Shown one piece after another: positions 7,830 to 14,936 of a stretch of 46,278 bases of DNA. The notes below the pieces were generated by a model, which made no database searches, was not told the DNA's origin, and was given only the letters and a program-made list of their open reading frames with translations. Where the stretch lies: contig JAPOXG010000016.1 of assembly GCA_026707225.1 (NCBI GenBank), positions 1-46,278 of the forward strand. The letters are read 5' to 3'. Every line of letters begins with the position of its first letter. Position 1 is the stretch's first letter. Made by a program: the position numbers and the translations under genes. Source of the DNA: Chloroflexota bacterium (GTDB lineage: Bacteria; Chloroflexota; Anaerolineae; Aggregatilineales; Phototrophicaceae).

Positions 7830-8942
7830 TCAGCCAACAACTTTACCCGTCAAAAGCGCCAGGCTCTGCTGGTCGTGCGGTGGACTGAACATATTTGGCG
7901 GGTGACGGTCGCGGCCGTCGAGCTCGCCGATGTAGGTCTGCGTCGTCTGCAAGCTGGTATGCCCCAGGTTTTGGCGGATGCGCTCGAGATCCATGCCAAA
8001 GTCGTAAGCGTTGCGCGCGTAGGTGCGGCGCAGGTCGTGCGGCTTGACCAGGCGCAGCGCGCCGGCGATGCTGATGGGATAGGCATTCATGATGTCGTTG
8101 ACCGTCCAGGCGCCGATGCCGCTGGGGCGCACGGTTGCCCCGCCGCGCCGAATCCCGCGGAAGACATGCCCGGCTTCGATGCGGGCTTCGCGCAGCCAGG
8201 CGTCGACGTACATCAGGCACCAGTCCAACGGACCATAGGGGATGAGCCGCTGCTTGCCGCCCTTCCCTTCCCGCACGCGCAGGGATAGTTCGCCGCCGAG
8301 GTGCTGCCGCAAGTCGTCGACATGCAGCGCCGCCGCCTCGGCCGCGCGAATGCCGCTGCAGACCATCAAAGTCATCAGCGCCGTATCGCGCAGCCCACGC
8401 AGGGTGGAGATGCCGGGCGCCTGCGCCAGGGCGCTTACCTGGTACGGCTTAAGGCGCAGGTGCTCGCTATCGGCGCTGTCTTGCGCTTCGATGATCTTGA
8501 CCGGCGCCGTGGCTGGATGCAGATCGTTCATCATGCGGATGAAGAATTCATCGACCAGCGCGCGCTGCTCGGCTTCGGAGTCTTCGGGATTCGCCAGTTC
8601 GTAAAGCAGATCGCGCACGTCGTTGCTGCGCGTCAATTGGTTGTAGCGGCCGCGGATGGTCGCCAGATGCGCCAGGACGGTCGGCGGCGACAGCACCGCG
8701 GGCACGCTGTTACCCCCTTTGTCGCGGCGCGCGCGCTGATGCAGCAGGTAATCGCGGTAGGCGCCCAGGTCCGGCTGATACCAGGTCAAGCCCCTTCCGG
8801 AGAGCCAGTCGATGTAGAAGCCGAGGCGCGACTTCTGGTCTTTGTTGGGCGCGTCGGGCATCAGAATGGCGTAATTCTCGCGCCAGAGCGTGGAGCGACT
8901 CGCGTCGTCCCCGTTCGAGCCTTGTTCGTTCGTGACTGCCAT
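7830..8942 (-). CDS. Tyrosine recombinase/integrase, XerC/XerD-like
   Basis: The 370-residue protein has an N-terminal SAM-like core-binding domain (about 20-110) and a catalytic domain with the full residue set: R199 in SGIRAAEAAAL, K227 in EGKGGKQR, H302 and R305 in PHDLRRTYAR, H328 in LGHTS and nucleophile Y337 in TYIGEL. It should cut and rejoin DNA through a 3'-phosphotyrosine link. It lacks transposon or phage neighbours and could be a housekeeping XerC/D-like resolvase or a lone integrase. A TATAAT box ends seven bases before the ATG, so its mRNA may be leaderless. The upstream SAM-like domain is less conserved than the catalytic part. Confidence 0.88.
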   Translation of the reverse strand: MAVTNEQGSNGDDASRSTLWRENYAILMPDAPNKDQKSRLGFYIDWLSGRGLTWYQPDLGAYRDYLLHQRARRDKGGNSVPAVLSPPTVLAHLATIRGRYNQLTRSNDVRDLLYELANPEDSEAEQRALVDEFFIRMMNDLHPATAPVKIIEAQDSADSEHLRLKPYQVSALAQAPGISTLRGLRDTALMTLMVCSGIRAAEAAALHVDDLRQHLGGELSLRVREGKGGKQRLIPYGPLDWCLMYVDAWLREARIEAGHVFRGIRRGGATVRPSGIGAWTVNDIMNAYPISIAGALRLVKPHDLRRTYARNAYDFGMDLERIRQNLGHTSLQTTQTYIGELDGRDRHPPNMFSPPHDQQSLALLTGKVVG

Positions 8943-8949
8943 GTTGCTG

Positions 8950-8955
8950 ATTATA
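8950..8955 (-). promoter_or_regulatory. -10 box of the recombinase gene, leaderless arrangement
   Basis: TATAAT on the minus strand ends seven bases before the ATG at 8942, placing transcription start at or next to the start codon. No good -35 box is seen at 16-19 bases. Confidence 0.4.
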
Positions 8956-9069
8956 GTACGAATGGCGGCGGCGCGTTTGTACTAGCGCGGCGGGCGGGGC
9001 ACAGGGTCGCCCCTGGAATCCCAATCGGCGGGAGTAATTCCCGTCTCACGGTAATCCATCTTTTGCCGC

Positions 9070-9075
9070 TATAAT
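9070..9075 (+). promoter_or_regulatory. -10 box of the MoxR gene
   Basis: A perfect TATAAT lies 37 bases before the ATG at 9113 and overlaps the in-frame ATG at 9074. This argues for 9113 as the true start. The -35 region is weak. Confidence 0.4.
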
Positions 9076-9112
9076 GGCGAACACGAACACATCAGCGCGA
9101 CAAGGCGGCTAC

Positions 9113-10114
9113 ATGAGCGAAGCGGCAACGGCAGATATCGGCTTGGAGCAATTCGGCGATCTCGCCCGAGACATCGAGGCGGAGATCGGCAAGGTCATCG
9201 TCGGGCAAAGCGACGTCGTGCGCAGCGTCGTCATCTGTGTGCTGGCGGGGGGCCATGCCCTGCTGGAAGGCGTGCCCGGCTTGGGCAAAACGATGCTGAT
9301 TCGCACGCTGGGCGATGTGCTCGATCTTAAGTTTTCGCGCATCCAATTCACGCCAGATTTGATGCCGGCTGATATTGTCGGCACCGATATCCTGGAAGAG
9401 ACGGAAGACGGCCGGCGCGAGTTTCGCTTTCAGGCTGGTCCGATCTTCGCCAATCTGGTGCTCGCCGATGAGATCAATCGAGCGACGCCCAAGACGCAAT
9501 CGGCGATGCTGGAAGCGATGCAAGAGAAGACGGTCACGGTTGCCGGGCGGCGCTATGAGCTGGACGCGCCCTTCTTCGTCTTGGCGACGCAGAACCCGCT
9601 GGAGATGGAGGGCACTTATCCCCTGCCCGAGGCGCAGTTGGATCGCTTCCTGTTCAAGGTCAACATCCCCTTCCCGGAAGTTGGGGAGTTGGTCACCATC
9701 CTGGAGCGGACGACCGGCGTTGAGCAGCCGCAAGCGGGCCAAGTGGCTGATGGCGCGCAGGTGATCGGCATGGGTCGGCTGGCGCTGAGCGCGCCGATTC
9801 CCACGCATGTCAGCGAATATGTGGCGCGCATCATCGTCGCCACCCACCCGGAAAGCGACGACGCGGCGCCCTTGATCAAGCAGTACGCCCGATATGGCGC
9901 CAGCCCGCGGGGCGCGCAAGCCTTGATCATCGGCGCGAAGATCAACGCGCTGCTGGAAGAGCGCAGCAACGTCTCCTATGAAGATGTCGCCGCGGTGGCG
10001 CCGGCGGCTTTGCGTCATCGGATTCTGCTCAATTTCGAGGGGCAGGCTGAGGGGCTGAGCACGGATGCCTTGATCGCCGATACGCTCAATACTGTGCCCA
10101 AGGTGACGAGCTGA
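9113..10114 (+). CDS. MoxR-family AAA+ ATPase
   Basis: This protein of about 333 residues has the AAA+ order of the MoxR family: EGVPGLGKT (Walker A), FTPDLMPADIVGTDIL, VLADEINRATPKTQSAMLEA (Walker B plus pre-sensor region) and ATQNPLEMEGTYPLPEAQLD (sensor 1). MoxR ATPases act as chaperones that mature or insert cofactors, usually beside von Willebrand factor A (VWA) proteins. No VWA or DUF58 gene follows here; the next gene, three bases away, is a TIM-barrel protein. The start at 9113 is chosen because a TATAAT box overlaps the upstream ATG at 9074. Its client proteins cannot be told from the window. Confidence 0.88.
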   Translation: MSEAATADIGLEQFGDLARDIEAEIGKVIVGQSDVVRSVVICVLAGGHALLEGVPGLGKTMLIRTLGDVLDLKFSRIQFTPDLMPADIVGTDILEETEDGRREFRFQAGPIFANLVLADEINRATPKTQSAMLEAMQEKTVTVAGRRYELDAPFFVLATQNPLEMEGTYPLPEAQLDRFLFKVNIPFPEVGELVTILERTTGVEQPQAGQVADGAQVIGMGRLALSAPIPTHVSEYVARIIVATHPESDDAAPLIKQYARYGASPRGAQALIIGAKINALLEERSNVSYEDVAAVAPAALRHRILLNFEGQAEGLSTDALIADTLNTVPKVTS

Positions 10115-10117
10115 AGC

Positions 10118-10924
10118 ATGACGAAGATTGCGATTCGCGAGGCGCTGCTGCCTGGGGAGACCGTGCATTCGCGGCTGGCGCTGGCGCGCGAACTGGGCTT
10201 CGCCGGCGTGGAATTCGCGGCGGAACAACTAGAAGAACGAATCGACGTGATCGACGAGGCGCTGCGGGCGCAGGGCTTGGTCGCCAGCGGGCTGAATATG
10301 GGCGAGACCGATGGCTGGGTTTCGGCCGATAGGGCGCGGCGGCAAAGCGCCAATGACCGCCTGCGGGAAGCGCTGGCTTGCGCGCTCGATCTCGAGGCGG
10401 AGTACGTGACTTTCGCGCCGCAGATTGGCGCGAGCGACATGCCTGATTTGACGCCCTTCGCCTCGCCGATGGACCTGCAGAAAGAAATGCTGATCTGGCT
10501 GCTGCGCGGCTTTTCTGATCTGGCCGATGCGATGGATGCCAAGCTGGCGCTGCTGCCGCTCAACAGCGGGAAGACGGCATTCCTGACGCGCTTGGAGCAG
10601 GCGGACCAGTTTTGCCGCGAGGTCAATCATCATCCCAAGATTACGATCGCCGCGAGCGCCGGCGAGATGGCGCTGGAAGAAGCGGATATAATCGGCTGTC
10701 TGAAATCCCACCTGGAGCGGATCAGTGTGATCTATCTGACTGATCGCGGCATGCGCTTGCCGGGAAGAGGCGGGCTGCCCTTCCCCGAGATTGGCCAGGC
10801 GCTGCGGGAGCGAGATTACCGCGGTTGGCTAGTGATTGATGGACGAGCGTCCCACACAGGGCGCGAAGGTTCCAGCGAGCTCGCCGCCTGTTTAGATCTC
10901 CTGCGGGATTGCGGGCTCGCTTGA
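10118..10924 (+). CDS. Xylose-isomerase-like TIM-barrel protein, probably without metal ligands
   Basis: The 268-residue protein starts three bases after the MoxR stop, so the two are co-transcribed. Its pattern (ELGFAGVEFAAEQLEERIDV, then HLERISVIYLTDRGM, FPEIGQALRERDYRGWLVID) follows the sugar-phosphate isomerase/AP endonuclease 2 family. The residues that normally bind metal look replaced: the strand-7 His of the usual V-H-L-K-D is Tyr (VIYLTD), the strand-8 Glu is Asp, and no E or D-x-x-H is seen at strands 5 and 6. It may be a non-catalytic barrel or use another chemistry. The family call is by pattern only, and the MoxR link is positional. Confidence 0.6.
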   Translation: MTKIAIREALLPGETVHSRLALARELGFAGVEFAAEQLEERIDVIDEALRAQGLVASGLNMGETDGWVSADRARRQSANDRLREALACALDLEAEYVTFAPQIGASDMPDLTPFASPMDLQKEMLIWLLRGFSDLADAMDAKLALLPLNSGKTAFLTRLEQADQFCREVNHHPKITIAASAGEMALEEADIIGCLKSHLERISVIYLTDRGMRLPGRGGLPFPEIGQALRERDYRGWLVIDGRASHTGREGSSELAACLDLLRDCGLA

Positions 10925-11017
10925 ATTTGCTCATTTCCCCGACCGCCAAATCGCGAGATCCAAGATCGACTGGTCGAACGGCCCAGCGCTGCGCCTTGCA
11001 ATAAAATCAACGCGGCC

Positions 11018-11055
11018 AAAAAAAGCAGCCTGCGGGTTTATGTTCAGCAGACTGC
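11018..11055 (-). terminator. Rho-independent terminator of the HU gene
   Basis: Read on the minus strand, GCAGTCTGC (11055-11047) pairs with GCAGGCTGC (11033-11025) with one G-U pair. The loop is 13 bases, and seven T follow (11024-11018). It lies 65 bases after the HU stop codon. Confidence 0.8.
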
Positions 11056-11119
11056 GCGTGAGTTTACAGTTGTTAGCGGGATTGCATTCGCATGTCATCC
11101 CGAAAGCTTAAGAACGGAA

Positions 11120-11392
11120 TTAGTTCACCGAATTTGACAAGCTGGCGCCCGGCTTGAACTTGACGACATTCTTGGCAGCGATCTGAATTTCCTCGCCGGT
11201 GCGGGGATTGCGGCCCGTGCGCGCATCGCGTTTGTCAACGGAAAACGAGCCGAAGCCAACCAGCGAAACTCGATCGCCGCTCTTCAGCGCAGCCTCTACG
11301 GAATCGGTAAAAGCCTCCAGCGCTCGGCCGGCATCCGCTCTGCTAAGCCCTGCATTATCTGCGATTGAACCGATTAATTCTGCTTTGTTCAT
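11120..11392 (-). CDS. hup: DNA-binding protein HU
   Basis: This 90-residue protein starts MNKAELIGSIADNAGLS and has the beta-arm core GFGSFSVDKRDARTGRNPRT followed by GEEIQIAAKNVVKFKPG. This is a textbook HU/IHF sequence, with the intercalating Arg-Asn-Pro tip. It is a homodimeric nucleoid protein that bends DNA. The ribosome site AAAAGGAG is eight bases before the ATG. A -10 box lies 35 bases upstream and a strong terminator downstream, so it is a monocistronic unit, as expected for an abundant protein. Confidence 0.97.
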   Translation of the reverse strand: MNKAELIGSIADNAGLSRADAGRALEAFTDSVEAALKSGDRVSLVGFGSFSVDKRDARTGRNPRTGEEIQIAAKNVVKFKPGASLSNSVN

Positions 11393-11426
11393 GTCAACTG
11401 CTCCTTTTCGTCAATGTTCGCGGAGT

Positions 11427-11432
11427 AGTATA
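11427..11432 (-). promoter_or_regulatory. -10 box of the HU gene
   Basis: TATACT on the minus strand lies 34 bases before the HU ATG. No -35 box better than half-matching is seen at the correct spacing. Confidence 0.35.
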
Positions 11433-11520
11433 TCCACTTTTTCTGGATTGCGCAGGTTCAAATTTCAAACTTTGGCGACCGATACCACATTGTAACGAGG
11501 GCAAATCTTGGAGCGGCTGA

Positions 11521-12456
11521 TCATGCCGAGTTGCTGCAATCAAGCCAGTCAGAATTTGCCGCCGCCATGAATTGATCGACTTCCGCGCGGGTGGGCAAGG
11601 CATTGCGCCCGCCCAAGGCGCGGCAGTTCATTGAGCCAACGGCGGAAGCGAAACGCGCCATCCGCGGCAGCTCCCAGTCTTGCAGCAGCGCGTAGAGAAA
11701 AGCGCCATGATAGGCGTCGCCGGCGCCGGTGGTATCGACCACGTCTACGGGATAGGCGGGGAAGGCTTGCGTGCCCGCCTCCCAAGCGACAATGGCGCCC
11801 CGCTCGCCCAAGGTGACGACCGCGATTTCGGCGCCTTCGTCGCGCAGTCGCTCGGCGACGGCGGCCGGCGCCTCATTTGGCATGAGCGCGCGCGCCCAGT
11901 ATTCGGGCGCAATCGGCACATCGACATAGCGCAGCAGCGGCTTAATCTCCGCGTATGGCAGCGCTGGATCGAGCAGGACCTTGGCGTCCGTTTCCCGCGC
12001 CCAGCGCGCCGCCTGCAAGGTAGCGTCGTTCAGCGTGTCGATGAAGAGCACGCGGGCGGTAGTGATGTCTGCGCGCGCGAATTCGCCCGGGGAGATGGGG
12101 GCGCCCGCTGTCGGTCGGCTAATGATGCTGCGGTCGCCGGAGGCTTCGTGCACGAGGATCAAAGAAACCTGCGACTCGCCGCCCGGCTCAACCAGAAGTT
12201 GAGACACGTCAACGCCTTCTTCCTGCAAGACTTGACGGATATAGCTTCCGCTGTCGTCAGCGCCGACGCGGGCGATGATTTTGGCGCGCGCGCCGAGCCG
12301 AGCCGCGGCCATCAAGGCGATGGATGCCAAACCGCCGGGCTGACGGTCATAGTCGATCGCCGTCATGTTTTCGTTTCGCCTGGGCAGGCGCGGCACGGTC
12401 ACCAGATGGTCGACGGTGCAAATGCCGATGCCGACAATATCGGGGTTGGGTGGCAT
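11521..12456 (-). CDS. PfkB-family carbohydrate kinase
   Basis: The 311-residue protein carries the N-terminal PfkB pattern (GGLASIALMAAARLGARAKI, RVGADDSGSYI) and the C-terminal ATP/active-site motif DTTGAGDAYHGAFLYAL with the catalytic Asp in GAGD. The N-terminus (GIGICTVDHLVTVPRLP) resembles the ribokinase group that includes sulfofructose and tagatose kinases; the sugar cannot be assigned. It would phosphorylate a sugar in the cytoplasm. It is followed by the HU gene on the same strand, but HU has its own promoter. No sugar transporter or pathway genes lie near. Confidence 0.85.
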   Translation of the reverse strand: MPPNPDIVGIGICTVDHLVTVPRLPRRNENMTAIDYDRQPGGLASIALMAAARLGARAKIIARVGADDSGSYIRQVLQEEGVDVSQLLVEPGGESQVSLILVHEASGDRSIISRPTAGAPISPGEFARADITTARVLFIDTLNDATLQAARWARETDAKVLLDPALPYAEIKPLLRYVDVPIAPEYWARALMPNEAPAAVAERLRDEGAEIAVVTLGERGAIVAWEAGTQAFPAYPVDVVDTTGAGDAYHGAFLYALLQDWELPRMARFASAVGSMNCRALGGRNALPTRAEVDQFMAAANSDWLDCSNSA

Positions 12457-12762
12457 GAGCGGATCCTTCGCAGAATGCCTGACGCGAGCGAATCGATAGC
12501 CCCTGTTTTACCACCAAGGGCGCAGCGGGCACAGAGTTTTCTTGGGCTAGGCGCGGCAAATCCAAGAATGCGCAGGGACGTGCCATTGGGGCGCGTAGAC
12601 TCTGCCGGCCGGTCGCGCGGCTGTTATAAGAGACCGTACGGCGGAGCCGGCGCCCCGCCCCTACAAAACAAAATTGCATTGACCTTCGACAATTGGAATG
12701 GAAGGCAAGCCGAATTACAATTCGGACATCAATTCATCCGGTGTAAAGGAGACAACATTATC
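12457..12762. other. Spacer between divergent kinase and DinB genes
   Basis: This 306-base spacer separates two divergent genes and must contain both promoters. It includes a G/C-rich stretch (about 12635-12663) ending in CGCCCCTACA. A related CACCCCTACA follows the inverted repeat in the 25.3-25.6 kb spacer, hinting at a dispersed intergenic repeat. No gene is seen. Confidence 0.35.
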
Positions 12763-13239
12763 ATGGAAACAAGAGCCGAAGCGATTGACGCGATTCGCAA
12801 GCTGCCGGCCCAACTGCGCGAGCTGGTCGACGGTTTGAGCGTCGAGCAGTTGACCGCCGCCTACAACGCGCCCGAATGGACGATCGCCCAGAACATCCAC
12901 CATTTGGCCGATACGCACATGGTCTGCATCCGCCGCTTCAAACTGATTTTGACCAGCCCTCGCTTTCAGTTTACTGCTTACGATGTGGACGCCATTGCCG
13001 AGTATCCGGACGCCAAAGACGCCGACATCGAACATTCCCTGAAACTCCTGGAAGGCTTGCAGGCGCGCTGGGCGATCTTGCTGGAAAACCTGAGCGAAGA
13101 GGAATGGGGCAAAGTCGGCATCGGCTCCAGCCCGGACCGAGCCGATATGAGCCTTGAACAGTTGGCTTTCGTCTATTCGCAGCACGGCATCAACCATTTG
13201 CAGCAGATTCAAGACGTGCTGGACAAAATGCCCGGGTGA
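12763..13239 (+). CDS. DinB/YfiT-like putative metal-dependent protein
   Basis: The 158-residue four-helix protein has PEWTIAQNIHHLADTHMVCI and QHGINHLQQIQDVL. This is the spacing of the three metal-binding histidines in the DinB/YfiT superfamily (first His in the N-terminal helix pair, H-x3-H in the last helix). Members include bacillithiol- and mycothiol-dependent transferases and hydrolases; the actual reaction here is unknown. The ATG at 12763 follows AAAGGAG. Its TGA overlaps the GTG of the downstream DNA glycosylase by four bases (GTGA), so the two are translationally coupled and possibly both used in damage or detoxification. Confidence 0.8.
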   Translation: METRAEAIDAIRKLPAQLRELVDGLSVEQLTAAYNAPEWTIAQNIHHLADTHMVCIRRFKLILTSPRFQFTAYDVDAIAEYPDAKDADIEHSLKLLEGLQARWAILLENLSEEEWGKVGIGSSPDRADMSLEQLAFVYSQHGINHLQQIQDVLDKMPG

Positions 13240-14126
13240 GCGATACCGGCTTCCTCATCCCGACAGCGCCCCAATTTGACTTCGAGCGCGCAGTGCTCAG
13301 CCATGGCTGGCGGATGCTGGCGCCCTTCTCTTGGGACCAGGAGCGCGGGACACTTTTATACGTCTTTCAGAGCGCAGCGGGCGCTGTGCTGAGGCTGCGG
13401 CTGCGGGCGGTTGACGGCGGCGTTCAGGTCAGCAGTCCCGACTGCCCCGCTCCAGCGCCGGACGCGGCGGTCGAGATTCAGCGCGCCGTCAAGACCATGC
13501 TCAATGTGGACTGGGACTTGAGCGGCTTCTACGCGGCGATGAGGGCGCATGAGGGCTATGAATGGCTGGCGGACCAGCGCCGGGGCCGCATTCTGATCGC
13601 GCCGAGCCTCTGGGAAGACCTGGCGAAGACGCTGCTGACAACCAATTGCAGTTGGACGCAGACGATGAATATGTGCCGGCAACTGGTCAAGCTGGGCGCG
13701 CCGCATCCCACGATAGGCGATTGTTACGCCTTCCCGACCGCGGAGCGCATCGCCGCCCTGGATTTCGATGACTTCGCCGCGTGGGTCCGCGCCGGTTATC
13801 GCAGCGCTTATCTGTACGAACTGGCGCGCAAAGTCGCCGCCGGAGACTGCAAGCTGGATGCCTGGCTCGCGTTTGACGGGGACGCATTCTACCGAGCCGT
13901 CAAGTCGCTGAAGGGATTCGGCGATTACGCCGCCGGCACGATGGCGCGCATGTATGGGCATTTCGACAAGATCGCCATCGACACAGCCGCCCATGCCATG
14001 TTCGCCGAGCGGCACAATGGCGGCGTCAAGGGCAGCGAGGCCGACATCAAAGCGCGCTACGAGCCCTTTGGTCGCTGGCGCGGTCTGGTCTTATGGATGG
14101 ATATCATGCGGCATTTTGAAGCGTAA
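13236..14126 (+). CDS. HhH-GPD DNA glycosylase, AlkA/OGG-like
   Basis: This 296-residue protein has the glycosylase core LLTTNCSWTQTMNMCRQLV and the helix-hairpin-helix LKGFGDYAAGTMARMYGHFD followed by KIAIDTAAHAMF, where D of AIDT matches the catalytic Asp. The Lys that makes OGG1-type enzymes bifunctional (G-V-G-x-K) is not there (GFGDYA), so a monofunctional alkylated-base or other lesion glycosylase is more likely. It excises damaged bases in base-excision repair. It starts with GTG inside the end of the DinB gene. The N-terminal 100 residues form a variable antiparallel domain as in AlkA/OGG. Confidence 0.82.
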   Translation: MSDTGFLIPTAPQFDFERAVLSHGWRMLAPFSWDQERGTLLYVFQSAAGAVLRLRLRAVDGGVQVSSPDCPAPAPDAAVEIQRAVKTMLNVDWDLSGFYAAMRAHEGYEWLADQRRGRILIAPSLWEDLAKTLLTTNCSWTQTMNMCRQLVKLGAPHPTIGDCYAFPTAERIAALDFDDFAAWVRAGYRSAYLYELARKVAAGDCKLDAWLAFDGDAFYRAVKSLKGFGDYAAGTMARMYGHFDKIAIDTAAHAMFAERHNGGVKGSEADIKARYEPFGRWRGLVLWMDIMRHFEA

Positions 14127-14215
14127 AGGGCATCCCCACCAGCGAGAACGCCCGGACACAAACTTATGGCGCGGAAAGTGTCCTATGGCGGGGCAGGCGT
14201 CATGATGCTCTAAGC

Positions 14216-14245
14216 TTGGAAATGCCACCGCATATAAACTATAAT
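14216..14245 (+). promoter_or_regulatory. Promoter of the 14.3-kb two-gene unit
   Basis: TTGGAA (14216-14221) and TATAAT (14240-14245) are separated by 18 bases, with the first start codon 38 bases downstream. Confidence 0.55.
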
Positions 14246-14283
14246 AGTAGGTAAGAATTGCAGCACGACGGAGCTGAAGGCAG

Positions 14284-14697
14284 ATGCGTCAAGACTGGAC
14301 ACTGTTATGTACAGAAGTCAATTATCAACAGTATGGTACTATTGGATTGGGCAACGTATTCACTCGCTTAAGGATCTCTGAACCGAGTCGCCCACCTGTT
14401 CACGGTGAATCTGTTGCTCTTGATCCACCGATACTTCTGGTATCGCATTGGACAGCCGAATTCAAAAGCGATAGGCGGGTACATCCTGGAATTGTTCAGC
14501 TTTTGGCGCCAGATGGAGATATGGTAATCTGGGAGGACACGCTAGAATTCGATGTTCGCGAGACGTCATCATTTCGAATGATTTATGCTATGCCGAGTCT
14601 AAAGTTTCTGGGCAGTGGCATTTATGAGTTTCAAGTGTTTCTGGATGTCCTCGGACCGATTGGAGAGTGGGGAAGAGCTTGCCTCACAGTAGAGTGA
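14284..14697 (+). CDS. Conserved hypothetical protein, DUF6941-like beta-sandwich
   Basis: The 137-residue protein is beta-rich with no signal peptide. The opening WTLLCTEVNYQQYGTIGLGN followed by VFTRLRI, the middle HPGIVQLLAPDGDM and the end GIYEFQVFLD recall the small DUF6941 family, whose function is not known. Its codons are more AT-rich than the neighbours'. It has a good promoter and AAGG before the ATG. A tiny basic protein gene follows 24 bases later, so these two form one unit. The family match is tentative. Confidence 0.55.
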   Translation: MRQDWTLLCTEVNYQQYGTIGLGNVFTRLRISEPSRPPVHGESVALDPPILLVSHWTAEFKSDRRVHPGIVQLLAPDGDMVIWEDTLEFDVRETSSFRMIYAMPSLKFLGSGIYEFQVFLDVLGPIGEWGRACLTVE

Positions 14698-14721
14698 GAG
14701 AAACCAAGGAGTTTTTCAGTC

Positions 14722-14895
14722 ATGTCTAAATCAGCCTTTCAAATTACTGATGACACCAAGAATGTTCTCTTCCGACCCACTTCAAAGAAAGTATATGCCG
14801 ACGACAAAAACGCGCCGCCTCTTAAGAGACGCACTCCGAAGTCGCCCAAAGCAAGGCTAAAGCGCGTTCAGACCGACGCTGAGACGCAAAGCTAA
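14722..14895 (+). CDS. Small basic protein, 57 residues
   Basis: A short frame begins with ATG at 14722, ten bases after AAGGAG, and ends TAA at 14893-14895. The protein starts MSKSAFQITDDTKNVLFRPT and has a Lys/Arg/Pro-rich second half (PPLKRRTPKSPKARLKR). It lies directly behind the DUF6941-like gene and shares its transcript. No family is recognised; the charge suggests nucleic-acid or acidic-protein binding. The strong ribosome site and the operon position support it as real. Confidence 0.55.
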   Translation: MSKSAFQITDDTKNVLFRPTSKKVYADDKNAPPLKRRTPKSPKARLKRVQTDAETQS

Positions 14896-14936
14896 ACACC
14901 TAGCTTGCTTCTTAAGCTGACAGAATCGGTCAACTC

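Noticed and set aside
11680..12762. Long plus-strand frame running into the DinB gene
   Set aside because: It is antisense to the PfkB kinase gene. Only the part from ATG 12763, behind AAAGGAG, shows a family pattern.
14896..14936. AGCTT...AAGCT stem between the small basic gene and the S10 gene as a terminator
   Set aside because: The stem is only five base pairs and no T-run follows on either strand.
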